Made by a program: the position numbers and the translations under genes | The notes under the pieces: generated by a model | Databases searched by the model: none | What the model saw: only the letters and a program-made list of their open reading frames with translations | Told to the model about the DNA's origin: nothing | Shown here: piece by piece, positions 17,928 to 28,180 of the stretch | How positions within the stretch are numbered: the stretch's first letter is position 1 | Layout of the letters: each line of letters begins with the position of its first letter | Origin: Lachnospiraceae bacterium Phil5 | Lineage (GTDB): Bacteria; Bacillota; Clostridia; TANB77; CAG-508 | Reading direction: 5' to 3' | NCBI GenBank assembly: GCA_002633185.1 | Contig: NWBM01000002.1 | Coordinates: 626,832 to 690,831, forward strand | Length of the DNA stretch: 64,000 nt

Positions 17928-18680
17928 CTATTTGCTTTTTTGTGTAGAAATATAATATCCTACGCTTCTTTTGGTCATAAGTATTCTTGGTGTTGATGTG
18001 TCTTTTTCAATTTTTTCTCTTATTCTTCTTACTGTAACATCAACAGTTCTTATATCACCATAATATTCATAACCCCATACTTTTTCAAGCAGAATTTCTC
18101 TTGTTATTACTTGACCTGGTTGTTTTGCAAGATATTTTAAAACTTCAAATTCTCTTAAAGTTAAATCAACAACTTCACCTCTAACCTTTACTTCGAACTT
18201 ATCTAGATTCAATGATAAGTCTCCAACTGAAATTACATTACCTTCTTGAACTTCCTGTTCTTGTTTTACTTCACCATAGTTTTCTGCATTCATATCTACT
18301 TTTCTTAAATTTGCTTTTACTCTAGCCATAAGTTCCCTAACACTGAAAGGTTTTGTTACATAGTCGTCTGCTCCTAATTCTAGACCTAGTATTTTATCTA
18401 TTTCTTCATCTTTGGCAGATAGCATAAGAATAGGCACATTTAAGCTTTGTCTTATCCTTTTGCAAACAGATAATCCATCTATCTTAGGAAGCATTATGTC
18501 CAATAAAACTAAGTCCGGTTTTTTATCTAAAGCTAGTTGAATTCCTTCTTCACCATCATTTGCTTCTATTGTTTCATATCCTTCTTTTTGTAGGTTGTAT
18601 ACCAAGATGTCAACTATTGGTTGTTCATCATCTACTATTAATATTGTTCTCTTTGGTTTAGCCTTAATCAAATTTTCCAT
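17928..18680 (-). CDS. OmpR/PhoB-family response regulator
   Basis: About 250 residues. The receiver domain has the acidic pair in VDDEQP, the phospho-acceptor Asp in LVLLDIMLPKIDG and the conserved Lys in DDYVTKPFSVREL. The C-terminal winged helix carries LTLREFEVLKYLAKQPGQVITREILLEKVWGYEYYGDIRTVDVTVRRIREKI-type residues in order. It partners with the kinase immediately downstream. The ATG at 18680 follows AGGAG. A WalRK or PhoPR role cannot be told apart here. Confidence 0.93.
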   Translation of the reverse strand: MENLIKAKPKRTILIVDDEQPIVDILVYNLQKEGYETIEANDGEEGIQLALDKKPDLVLLDIMLPKIDGLSVCKRIRQSLNVPILMLSAKDEEIDKILGLELGADDYVTKPFSVRELMARVKANLRKVDMNAENYGEVKQEQEVQEGNVISVGDLSLNLDKFEVKVRGEVVDLTLREFEVLKYLAKQPGQVITREILLEKVWGYEYYGDIRTVDVTVRRIREKIEKDTSTPRILMTKRSVGYYISTQKSK

Positions 18681-18797
18681 CAAAAAAGCACTCCTTTTTT
18701 TAGGTTTTTATACATTTATTTATATCATATTATTTAGTAATAAACAAGCTTTTTGTTGCATTTTGTGTAGTTTTTTTGAGTATGGTTTTTGCCACAA

Positions 18798-18852
18798 TTG
18801 GGGGACTGGGTAGATTTGTGTAAAAATGAAACATTTTAACCCTGTCCCCCAA
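18798..18852. repeat. Family 2 GGGGACA-type inverted repeat
   Basis: TTGGGGGACTGGG at 18798-18810 is inverted as CCCTGTCCCCCAA at 18840-18852, with an AAAATGAAACATTTT core. It ends 10 bases from the stop of the giant gene. Confidence 0.82.
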
Positions 18853-18861
18853 CGTAGCAAA

Positions 18862-21800
18862 CTACAAGAAAACCTCTACCTCGTTTACATTTCCGTCGTC
18901 AATAAGCTTTATTTTACATGCCTCAATAACACTTCCATTTATTACAACCTTTTGCACTCCATTATTTTTCCCATATAAATTGTAAACCTTAATATTGTAT
19001 ATGCTTTCTCCTATTTTGTATTTTATACTGTATTCTTTCCAATTACTTGCTATTGCTGGATTAAAAGTCATATATCCGTTTTCTATATTTATTCCCAAAA
19101 TATATTTTATTCCTGCTATATACATCCAGCTGCTTGAACCGGTGTACCATGTCCAGCCTCCACGGCCGGATAGGTTGTCTTTTCCGTACACGTCTGCAGG
19201 GATAACATATGGCTCTACTTTGTATTTCATTACTTCTTCTTTTGTCCTTGTGTGTTCTATTGGATTTATCATTCTAAAGTATTCTACTGCTTTGTTTCCA
19301 AATCCTAGAATTGCTTCTGCTATAATTACCCAGACCGCTGCGTGGGTATATTGTCCACCGTTTTCTCGTGTTCCTGGGAGATAAGCTTTTATATAGCCAG
19401 GTTCTAGTGTTCCGTTTTCAAATGGAGGATCTAATAATTTTATTATTCCGTTTTCTGAATCAACTAGATGATTTTCTAAGCTTTCCATTGAAATGTATTT
19501 TTTGTCATTGTCCCCCATATTTGAAATTACAGACCAGCTTTGTGCTATGCTGTCTATTTTGCATTCATCATTTTGTAAACTTCCTAGTTCGTCTCCATTG
19601 TCCATAAATGCCCTTTTGAACCATCTTCCGTCCCATGCATTTTGATTTATTGATTTTTTTATTTGTTCAACTATTTGCTTGTATTTTTCAGATTTGCTAT
19701 CCCCAACATATTCACAAATTTGGATGAATTTATTTAACACTGCACATAAGAAAAATGCAAGCCATACACTTTCTCCCTTTCCTTTATTTCCTACTGTACT
19801 GAAGCCATCATTCCAGTCCCCCGAGCCTATTTTAGGTAATCCATGTTCTCCTATATTAATTGATTTTTCTATAGCTTTTATACAGTGCTCATAGATTGTT
19901 CCCTTTTTATCTGATTGAATATATAAATCATATTTTTCATCTATTCCATCTTCTAATACATTTCCATCTAAATAATTGGTCTCTATATTTAAAATACTAT
20001 AATCTCCTGTAAATTCTATATAATCGGCTACTGTGTATGGAAGCCATAATAGGTCATCTGAAAATTTAGTTCTTATTCCTCTTTTTGTTTCTTCATGCCA
20101 CCAGTGTTCAACATCTCCTTCTATAAACTGATGCTCGCTGTGTTTTATTATTTGATCTTTTGTTATTTCAGGATTTAGATATTTTGCACTTAAGCTATCT
20201 TGAAGCTGGTCTCTAAATCCATAGGCTCCCCCAGACTGATAAAATCCAGTTCTTCCAATTAATCTGCTTACTATAGTTTGATACATTAGCCATCCGTTTA
20301 ATAAAATATTCATTGATTCCATTGGGGTATTTACTTGAATTTTATTTAATAAATTATTCCAATATTTTTTTACTAATTCATTTTCTTGATTGCAATTATT
20401 TAAATTGCTGTATTTATATGCTAAATCTTGACATTCAATTACACTATCTGAAGCGCCTAAAACAATTGATAATTCCTTGTTTTCAAGTGATTCAAGTTCT
20501 ATTTCAAGTTCCACTGCAATAATTTCACTAATTTTATCATTCAATTTATTACTAAAATTATATAATTTTAATCCATCTGGATTTGACATTCCTCCGTTTC
20601 CTAAGAATTCTTTTTTTAGTCCGGTATATGATTTTATTTTTTCACTACTTGAAATAAAAATATTATTTTTATAATCAGTATTTTTTAAATTTTTTGCTAT
20701 TATTGTGTTGCTATTTTTATCAAATTTTATATTGAAAAATTGACTTGTTTGTGTTTCATCTTCTCCTATTACTGGTTTAATATAATAAATTAATTTTATT
20801 TTTCTTTTTCTTGGAGTTTCATTTTTTAATTTAATTATTTGTATTTTTGCACTATCTTCTTGTGGAACAAAAATTTCTAATTCTTGCTTTATTCCGCAAC
20901 TTGTGTGAATATATTTTGCGTAACCGAATCCATATATTGCATAATATTCGTTATCATCTGGCATTGGGTTTAGACCAAGTGACCAGGCTTTTTTAGTATC
21001 ATCATCTTTAATATAAATTACTTCTGAAGGGATGTCTAAAATTGGGTTATTTGACCATGCAGTTATTCTATTTAATCTACTATTTTTAGACCACGAATAA
21101 CCTCCCATTGAGTCTGTAATTAATGTTCCGAAATTTTTATTTGCTAAAATATGACTCCATGGCATTGGAACATTTTCATGTTTGTTTAATTTTATAAAAT
21201 ATTCTTTTCCATCTTCTGAAAATCCGCCATACCCATTAAAATATTTAAAATTATCAAATGAAATATTATTATCTTGTTCATCTTGAAATAATTCTATTGT
21301 TTCATTAATATCATTTTTATTTATTTGTGGAGTTTCCTCCTCTATTTCTTTTAATTGCATATTTAAGTTTCCATTTTGCGCATCTAATATTAATTTTGAA
21401 TATTTTTCAATTAAATTTTTATCCTGTTTTTTTATATTATTTAAAATAAATATTCCACCTTTTATATTCAACATATATGAAATATTTCTGTTTAAAATAA
21501 CATTGTGAATTGCTTCTTTTACATAGCTGTCGTAATTTTCTTTTTCTTCATTTAATATAACTAAATCAATTTCTAAATTTTTTGTTTTAAAATATTCGAA
21601 TGCTTTTACTAATTCTTCAATTACATCTATGTCATTAATATTTTTTATTTTAATAAAAATAATTGGTACATCGCCTGAAATTCCGAACTTCCATAATTCT
21701 GTTATTGGATATAATTCGCTATTTTCCGAATTATTTTTTTCTGCTGAAATATTAGAAATATTTGAATTATTTCCTATAATATAGGTTAATATTTTTTGAT

Positions 21801-24800
21801 AATTATCTATATCTTTCCCACTTAATCCTAAATATCTATTTTCTGCTTCTATTCTTGCTTTTGATAATTCAAAAATTCTTTTGTTACTTTCACTATTTAA
21901 ATATTTTTTTATATTTTCTAATACCTCTTTCCTATTTTCTGAAACACAAATAATTAAATCTAAATTAATATTTTCTTTTGCTTTAATATTAATTGTTTTT
22001 TTCATTGCAATAATTGGATCTGTTGTTAATTCTATTTTTTTACTAAATGGCTTAGAGTTTTCAATTAATTTAGGAATTCCAAAATTATTTCTCCCAATGA
22101 ATTTTTCTTTATTTATTTCATATTCAATTTCGCCTAAACCTTTGTCTTCAGAGTAAAAATTAACAGCCATATATATTGCTTGTTTTGAGTTTGAACGATT
22201 TTTTCTTTTTACTAAAATTGTATTTGTTTCAGGAATAAATTCATAATTTAAAAATAAATTATTAAATGCTGTATGTGCGTAATCCTGCTCTTTTGTTGAT
22301 AATACTGGTTCTAAATATGAACTAATTTCTAATGTTTCATCTGTGTTTCCTAAATTTTCTATTTCTAATCTTCTAATTTCTACAGAGTCATTTGGACTTA
22401 CAGTAATTTTTGTTTTGGTTTCTATATTTCCATCAATTCTATCAATTTTTGTTTTATCAGGTGCAAATGTAACTGTGTATTTATCAGGTTTATCAGCCAC
22501 TTGATTATAACCATTTGTCCATATTTTTTTATTTTTTATATTTTTTATATAAAAATAAATTCCCTCATTTACATCAGATGTTTGCTTGTATCTATTTATT
22601 AAAATATTTTTATATTTGCTATATCCATTACCTTTTTCATCTGTAATTATTGAATAATTTTTATTAGAAATTAAATTGTATTTTTCTAAATTTTCGCTAA
22701 TTTTATTTAACGTTTTTTCTGAATAAAAATCATAATTACTATATTTTATTTTTTCAACTTTTTCCTTTTTCTCTTTTGCAATAATTACATTTTCTGGCAT
22801 TCTTTCTTCTAACAAAATATTTATAGCTTGCATTTCCGGATTTTTCATAAATCTTTTTTGAAAAATATTATTATTAAATAAATTATTTATACTAAGCAAA
22901 ATTAGTGCTTGATGGTGTGCCATATATGTTTTTACATTTTCATATTTTTTATTTTTATTTAATCTACTTGGAGTGAAATCTATAGATTCATAAAATCCAT
23001 ATTTATTTAACATTCCTTGATTCTCTAGTATTTTTAAATTTTGAATTACTCCTTTTGGATCTTCTGTTATAGCAAGTATTGATCCATAAGAAGAAACCAC
23101 CATTTCATCTGCTAGTCCTCTTTTTAATCCAAGCCATGGTATTCCAAATGCCTTATATTGATAATTATTGTTTAAGTCTTTTAAATTAAATGCAGATTCA
23201 GAAATTCCCCATGGAATACCTAATTTTTTAGCATATTCTTTTTGACTCATAATCATAAATTTGCAAGATTCATCTAATAAACTTCCTGGATATTTAGGAA
23301 TATTTATATTTGGCATTAAATATTCAAACGCTGTTCCAGACCACGAAATTAACCCTTTATATTTATTTAAAACTGTTAAAGTTCTACTTAAATTGTACCA
23401 ATTTTTTACATCAATGTCTTTTTTAGCAATTGCAATTAAACTTGCTTGTCTTGCTTCAGAAGCTAATAAATCATAATATGAATCTACTAATTTATTTGCC
23501 TCAACATCAAAACCAATTGAAAATAAATTATTTTTATAATCAAATAATTTTGAAAAATCTGTGTTTTTAATTAAATCTGAAATTTGTATTTTCATTAATT
23601 TTATTTTTTCTATAAAAAAAGACTTCTCTTCTTCTGCAATTTTTTCTGAATTTTCTACTTCATTTAAAAATTGCAAAACAACATAAAAATATCCAACCAA
23701 ATTTCCACTATCAACTGATGAAATAAATCTTGGTGTTAGCGGTTCTAAATTCTCTAAATTATACCAGTTATATAAATGCCCATTCCATTTTTGAAGGCTT
23801 GCTACCGTGTTTATCATTTTTTCTAATAAATTAATTGTGTCTTCTAAATTTTCAAATTTTAAATCATAACTTGCAATCACTGAAAGCATTGCAAGTCCTA
23901 TATTGGTAGATGAAGTTCGCAACATTACTTTTGGTTTTCTATCTTCCTGATAATTATCTGGTGGTAAATAATTTGTGTTTTCATTTATATAATTTTTAAA
24001 ATATTGCCAAGTTTTTTCAGCAATATTTTTTACATATTCTTTTTCATTTTTATTTAATAATTCTATTTTGTTTATTTCTTTTATTGGCTTACCTATTAAA
24101 TAAATAATTGCTGGTGAAATAAGCCATATTACTGAAATTGTTGCTACAAAAATACCTTCTATTAATTCTAGATCTCCAAAAATAAATAAAATAATTCCTA
24201 AAATCCCAAATATTAAATTAGGCATCATATTTATATAATAATTTTGCAAATTATTTTTAGAATTTTTTTCTGCCTCTTCTGCTGTAACCCATTCAAGTAA
24301 ATGTTTTTTACTATAAATCATTCTATATAAACTTTTACATTCTGCGTTTAATGTCATATACGCTTTATCTGGTAATGTTGCAATAGCAAGACCAATTTTT
24401 ATAAAACTATTAATTATTGTTGTTTGCTTCTTTTCAAATGTTTTTTGTAAAGTTTCTCCATCTTTTTTAAAAATAATTTTATTTAAAATTTCTAAAATAT
24501 ATGGAATAATTAAACTAAAAATTAAAAATAAAATTATTGGAAAAATAGTTATTCCATCTACATATTTTTCAAATAATAAAATTAAAATTGATACTAAAAT
24601 ACTTGTTTCTAATTTGCTTCTAAGAATATTATCTATAATTTTATATTTTGATAAAATATTAATTTTTTTATTTTTAATCCATTTTAAAATTTGATAATCT
24701 CCCCTAATCCATCTGTGGAGCCTTTTCTTAAATGCTAAATAATTAGTTGGAAATCCATCCATAAGCATAACATCTGAAACCATACCACATCTTAAATATG

Positions 24801-27030
24801 AGCCTTCTAGCAAATCATGGCTAAGAACTGTATTTTCTGGAATTTCATTTTTTAATACTTGAGAAAAAACATTTAAATCATAAATTCCTTTCCCTGTAAA
24901 AATTCCCTCGTCAAAATTATCTTGGTAAACATCAAAAATAGCATTAACATACGAATCTGTTCCACCTAGTCCAGAATAAATTTTAGTAAATTGACTACGT
25001 CTAACTTCTAATAAACCAACACCTACTCTAGGCTGTAACAAAGCATGACCAGCCACAACAACATTTTTATTTTTATCAATTTCAGGCTTATTCAAAATAT
25101 GAGACATTGCACCAATTAGCTCTAACCCCGAATTCAAGGTTAAATCAGTGTCACTGTCTAGGGTAATTATATATTTTATTTGTAGGATGTTTTTTGGAGG
25201 TGTCCCAGAAAAAATATTTTTTGGGACACCTCCAAAAAACATCTCTTCATTTTCAAAGCTATTAAATAAAAATGGATTTTTTATATTTCCTAATAAATAT
25301 TCATTAAATTGATTTATTGCTCCCCTTTTTCTTTCCCAGCCTAAATAGCAGTTTTCTCCACTGTTCCATGTTCTTTTTCTGTATATAAAATTAAATTTAT
25401 TGTATTTTTCATCTGGATATTTTTCATTTAATTTTTTTATTTCTTCAATACCTGCTTTAATTATTTCATCATCAAAATTTTCTTTTTCATTTTTTCCGCT
25501 TGAACAATCTCCTAATAAAGTGAAATATAAATTATCACTTTTATTTGCAATATAATACACTTCTAATTTAGAAAATAATTCATGTACTTTTTCTGCATTT
25601 TTCACAATTGTTGGTATTATTACCATTGTTGCATATTCAGCTGGCACTCCATATTTAAAATCTAATTTAGGTAATATTTTAGGCTTTATTAATTTGCTTA
25701 AAAAATACTGAATTATTTGCACTATAATTGTCTGACTTGGAACTAATGTAGCAATAAAAATAATTACAGAAATTATTAAATTTTGAGACTCTCTATACAC
25801 ATATATTCCACTTAACAAGCTTGTCAAAATTGATAATACTACAATTCCTAAAATATATAATTTCATTTTTGTTTTATTTGATGAAAACTTTATTTTTTTA
25901 TTTAATAATTCTGATAATAAAATACTCTTCCCACTTGAAATTAAATAATAACCAATATGTGTTTCTTTCTCATTTTTCAAATCATTTCTTTGCGCTAATT
26001 CCAAGCATTTTTTTGCAATATACATTTCAGAAATTTTGGTTTTCTTTGCAATTTTTTCAATTTCCTGTCTATAATATGCTCTTGTTTTATAATCCATTTT
26101 GCTATAAACATCTGCAGGATCTTTTTTTAATATTTCCTCTACCCCATTTATTTGTTCAAAAATCTCTAAAAAATTCACCCTAATTATTGTATTAATACTT
26201 GTTATTGAATTTCCCATTGAAACTTTTTTTAAAGCAATATCAAAATGCTCTTTTTGAATAACCTCTGAAATTGTTAATCCCATTTTATCAACTTGCTCTT
26301 CTAAAATTTTTAAAAAAGCATATGCTTGCTTACCATACTGCTTCAGTCTGTATGACATATACTCAATAAAAGGATATTTCATTTCACCATATCCATACGT
26401 TCTATTTGATGAAATACTTTTAAATTTTAAATTATTTTTATTTTCTATTAATCTTTCAATAATATTTTCAACTTTATATTTTTGCATTTGAGATGAATAT
26501 ATTTTTTCACAAATTCCTCGAATATTTTCAATTAACGCAATTTGCAAAAAAATTCCGATATTCCAAATTTCATCCATGCTCAAGCTTTTCTTAGACTGAT
26601 ATGCTTGAAGTAAATTACTTAAATTATTTCTATCTATTACTCCATCTGTATAAGCTACAATTTCACTTGCTAAAACATAAACACGAGCAAAACCTTTATA
26701 ATTTCCATTATCTATACCAATAAAATTTTTATATTTTTTTAGTGGCATATCTTTTATAATTGTTTTAACCGTTTTTTCAATTATATAATAATTATCTAAA
26801 AGCCACTCCCCTGCTGGATGAATTGGTATTCCCAATTTTAAATGTTCTGTTAAAACATTATAAACATTTGTTATATATTCAAAATTTTCTTTTACTCTTG
26901 GTATTGGAAAAGTATTTTTTTCTGATTTATTTTTTAAAATATTATCTGATGCAAGTTTTGCTAAATAATTCTCTAATTGATTTTTATCTAATAGCACACC
27001 TTTTATATTCAAAACTCTGTAATCTTCCAA
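18862..27030 (-). CDS. Cyclic beta-1,2-glucan synthase-like protein (GT84 + GH94)
   Basis: About 2722 residues, related to NdvB/ChvB, which build and cyclise beta-1,2-glucans. A long N-terminal region is followed by membrane segments (about 390-460). The GT84-like domain carries ITLDSDTDLTLN, HDLLEGSYLRCG and RLHRWIRGDYQ, and more membrane segments follow (about 840-1010). A glycoamylase-like domain has WSGTAFEYLMP, FGIPWLGLKRGLADEMVV and MAHHQALILL. The C-terminal GH94 phosphorylase domain has GGAYGFRDQLQDSL, EGDVEHWWHEE and GSGDWNDGF. A TTG start at 27030 is preferred, behind AGAGGTG; GTG at 27039 overlaps that site. A family 1 inverted pair is inserted in frame just before the DSD motif. 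The gene is monocistronic. Confidence 0.9.
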   Translation of the reverse strand: MEDYRVLNIKGVLLDKNQLENYLAKLASDNILKNKSEKNTFPIPRVKENFEYITNVYNVLTEHLKLGIPIHPAGEWLLDNYYIIEKTVKTIIKDMPLKKYKNFIGIDNGNYKGFARVYVLASEIVAYTDGVIDRNNLSNLLQAYQSKKSLSMDEIWNIGIFLQIALIENIRGICEKIYSSQMQKYKVENIIERLIENKNNLKFKSISSNRTYGYGEMKYPFIEYMSYRLKQYGKQAYAFLKILEEQVDKMGLTISEVIQKEHFDIALKKVSMGNSITSINTIIRVNFLEIFEQINGVEEILKKDPADVYSKMDYKTRAYYRQEIEKIAKKTKISEMYIAKKCLELAQRNDLKNEKETHIGYYLISSGKSILLSELLNKKIKFSSNKTKMKLYILGIVVLSILTSLLSGIYVYRESQNLIISVIIFIATLVPSQTIIVQIIQYFLSKLIKPKILPKLDFKYGVPAEYATMVIIPTIVKNAEKVHELFSKLEVYYIANKSDNLYFTLLGDCSSGKNEKENFDDEIIKAGIEEIKKLNEKYPDEKYNKFNFIYRKRTWNSGENCYLGWERKRGAINQFNEYLLGNIKNPFLFNSFENEEMFFGGVPKNIFSGTPPKNILQIKYIITLDSDTDLTLNSGLELIGAMSHILNKPEIDKNKNVVVAGHALLQPRVGVGLLEVRRSQFTKIYSGLGGTDSYVNAIFDVYQDNFDEGIFTGKGIYDLNVFSQVLKNEIPENTVLSHDLLEGSYLRCGMVSDVMLMDGFPTNYLAFKKRLHRWIRGDYQILKWIKNKKINILSKYKIIDNILRSKLETSILVSILILLFEKYVDGITIFPIILFLIFSLIIPYILEILNKIIFKKDGETLQKTFEKKQTTIINSFIKIGLAIATLPDKAYMTLNAECKSLYRMIYSKKHLLEWVTAEEAEKNSKNNLQNYYINMMPNLIFGILGIILFIFGDLELIEGIFVATISVIWLISPAIIYLIGKPIKEINKIELLNKNEKEYVKNIAEKTWQYFKNYINENTNYLPPDNYQEDRKPKVMLRTSSTNIGLAMLSVIASYDLKFENLEDTINLLEKMINTVASLQKWNGHLYNWYNLENLEPLTPRFISSVDSGNLVGYFYVVLQFLNEVENSEKIAEEEKSFFIEKIKLMKIQISDLIKNTDFSKLFDYKNNLFSIGFDVEANKLVDSYYDLLASEARQASLIAIAKKDIDVKNWYNLSRTLTVLNKYKGLISWSGTAFEYLMPNINIPKYPGSLLDESCKFMIMSQKEYAKKLGIPWGISESAFNLKDLNNNYQYKAFGIPWLGLKRGLADEMVVSSYGSILAITEDPKGVIQNLKILENQGMLNKYGFYESIDFTPSRLNKNKKYENVKTYMAHHQALILLSINNLFNNNIFQKRFMKNPEMQAINILLEERMPENVIIAKEKKEKVEKIKYSNYDFYSEKTLNKISENLEKYNLISNKNYSIITDEKGNGYSKYKNILINRYKQTSDVNEGIYFYIKNIKNKKIWTNGYNQVADKPDKYTVTFAPDKTKIDRIDGNIETKTKITVSPNDSVEIRRLEIENLGNTDETLEISSYLEPVLSTKEQDYAHTAFNNLFLNYEFIPETNTILVKRKNRSNSKQAIYMAVNFYSEDKGLGEIEYEINKEKFIGRNNFGIPKLIENSKPFSKKIELTTDPIIAMKKTINIKAKENINLDLIICVSENRKEVLENIKKYLNSESNKRIFELSKARIEAENRYLGLSGKDIDNYQKILTYIIGNNSNISNISAEKNNSENSELYPITELWKFGISGDVPIIFIKIKNINDIDVIEELVKAFEYFKTKNLEIDLVILNEEKENYDSYVKEAIHNVILNRNISYMLNIKGGIFILNNIKKQDKNLIEKYSKLILDAQNGNLNMQLKEIEEETPQINKNDINETIELFQDEQDNNISFDNFKYFNGYGGFSEDGKEYFIKLNKHENVPMPWSHILANKNFGTLITDSMGGYSWSKNSRLNRITAWSNNPILDIPSEVIYIKDDDTKKAWSLGLNPMPDDNEYYAIYGFGYAKYIHTSCGIKQELEIFVPQEDSAKIQIIKLKNETPRKRKIKLIYYIKPVIGEDETQTSQFFNIKFDKNSNTIIAKNLKNTDYKNNIFISSSEKIKSYTGLKKEFLGNGGMSNPDGLKLYNFSNKLNDKISEIIAVELEIELESLENKELSIVLGASDSVIECQDLAYKYSNLNNCNQENELVKKYWNNLLNKIQVNTPMESMNILLNGWLMYQTIVSRLIGRTGFYQSGGAYGFRDQLQDSLSAKYLNPEITKDQIIKHSEHQFIEGDVEHWWHEETKRGIRTKFSDDLLWLPYTVADYIEFTGDYSILNIETNYLDGNVLEDGIDEKYDLYIQSDKKGTIYEHCIKAIEKSINIGEHGLPKIGSGDWNDGFSTVGNKGKGESVWLAFFLCAVLNKFIQICEYVGDSKSEKYKQIVEQIKKSINQNAWDGRWFKRAFMDNGDELGSLQNDECKIDSIAQSWSVISNMGDNDKKYISMESLENHLVDSENGIIKLLDPPFENGTLEPGYIKAYLPGTRENGGQYTHAAVWVIIAEAILGFGNKAVEYFRMINPIEHTRTKEEVMKYKVEPYVIPADVYGKDNLSGRGGWTWYTGSSSWMYIAGIKYILGINIENGYMTFNPAIASNWKEYSIKYKIGESIYNIKVYNLYGKNNGVQKVVINGSVIEACKIKLIDDGNVNEVEVFL
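25186..25243. repeat. Family 1 inverted pair inside the glucan synthase gene
   Basis: 58 bp with perfect 22-bp arms (GATGTTTTTTGGAGGTGTCC and two further bases) around an A/T-rich core. The coding frame stays open through it and reads MFFGGVPKNIFSGTPPKNIL on the minus strand, about residues 595-615, directly before the ITLDSDTD glycosyltransferase motif. Confidence 0.95.
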
Positions 27031-27112
27031 ATTTGACACCTCTTATATTTTTTTATTTTTAGATGTATTTTCTCCAAATTTGGAATTATTTATGCAAAAA
27101 AAGATACAAATG

Positions 27113-27165
27113 GAGACGGGATAAAAATGTGTCAAAATAAAACATTTTTCCCCACCCCCATTACG
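27113..27165. repeat. Degenerate family 2 repeat
   Basis: GGAGACGGGATAAAAATG...CATTTTTCCCCACCCCC is a weaker relative of the element at 29466. It lies between the giant gene's start and the pyrB stop, about 17 bases from the latter. Confidence 0.55.
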
Positions 27166-27181
27166 TCATTTATGTCGAATT

Positions 27182-28078
27182 TTATTCTAAAACTTCCAAC
27201 AATAGCGCCATTCTCACCCACATTCCATTGTGAGCCTGTTCAAAATAAATTGCTCTTTTATCATTGTCAATATCAGTTGAAATTTCATCAACTCTTGGCA
27301 ATGGATGCATAACTAATGTATTATCTGAAAATTTATCCAGAACTTCTTTATTAATAATAAACTGCTCTTTTCCTAAATCTTCATCACTTCTCTCTGCCTG
27401 TATTCTGGTATGATACATTATATCTACGTCTTTTGGAATATCATCAAATGAATAGCATCTATAATATTTATTTCCTGTATCTTCAATTATTTTTATATAT
27501 TTTTCAGGCAAAGCCAAATTTTCTTTTGATAAAGCATAAAATTCAATATTCTCATATAGTCCAAATAATTTTATTAGTGAATGAATTGTTCTTCCATTTA
27601 CCAAATCCCCTAAAATTGCAATTTTTAAGTTGTCTAATCTTCCCTTTTTATTTCTAATTGTATATGCATCTAACAAACTTTGTGTAGGATGTTCACCTTT
27701 ACCACTTCCTGCATTTATTATTGGAATATTAGAAACTCGTGCTGCTCTTTCAGCTGCATCATTAAATGAATGGCGCATTACAATTGCATCTGAATATCCA
27801 CTTACAACACTTATTGTATCTTCCAAAATTTCACCTTTTGTTGAAGATGAATTTTCTCTAGCATTTTCTGTTGAAATTAATTTTCCACCTAAACGTTCAA
27901 TTGCAGTTTCAAATGACAATCTTGTTCTAGTACTTGGCTCAAAAAAAAGAGTAGTAACAACTTTTCCATCTAAAGCATTTGAATACTTTTTCGGATTAGC
28001 TCTTACTACATCTGCTAAATCAAATAATTCTTTTAAATCTTGTTTTGATAGTTGCTCACAACTAATTAAATTTTTCAT
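27182..28078 (-). CDS. pyrB: Aspartate carbamoyltransferase catalytic chain
   Basis: 298-residue enzyme joining aspartate and carbamoyl phosphate in the first committed pyrimidine step. The carbamoyl-phosphate site is FFEPSTRTRLSFE, with SSTKGE; the MHPLPRVDEI loop is near the C-terminus. Length fits the catalytic chain. It stands alone: no pyrI or other pyr genes lie beside it, and no obvious PyrR attenuator is visible in its short leader. Confidence 0.96.
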   Translation of the reverse strand: MKNLISCEQLSKQDLKELFDLADVVRANPKKYSNALDGKVVTTLFFEPSTRTRLSFETAIERLGGKLISTENARENSSSTKGEILEDTISVVSGYSDAIVMRHSFNDAAERAARVSNIPIINAGSGKGEHPTQSLLDAYTIRNKKGRLDNLKIAILGDLVNGRTIHSLIKLFGLYENIEFYALSKENLALPEKYIKIIEDTGNKYYRCYSFDDIPKDVDIMYHTRIQAERSDEDLGKEQFIINKEVLDKFSDNTLVMHPLPRVDEISTDIDNDKRAIYFEQAHNGMWVRMALLLEVLE

Positions 28079-28180
28079 ATGTTTTTCCTCCTAACATCCT
28101 TTGTTATCTTTCGACACTTTTCATTATTTTCTGACTCATTATATAGATAATTATTTGGGATGTCAAGGAAATTTTTTTAG

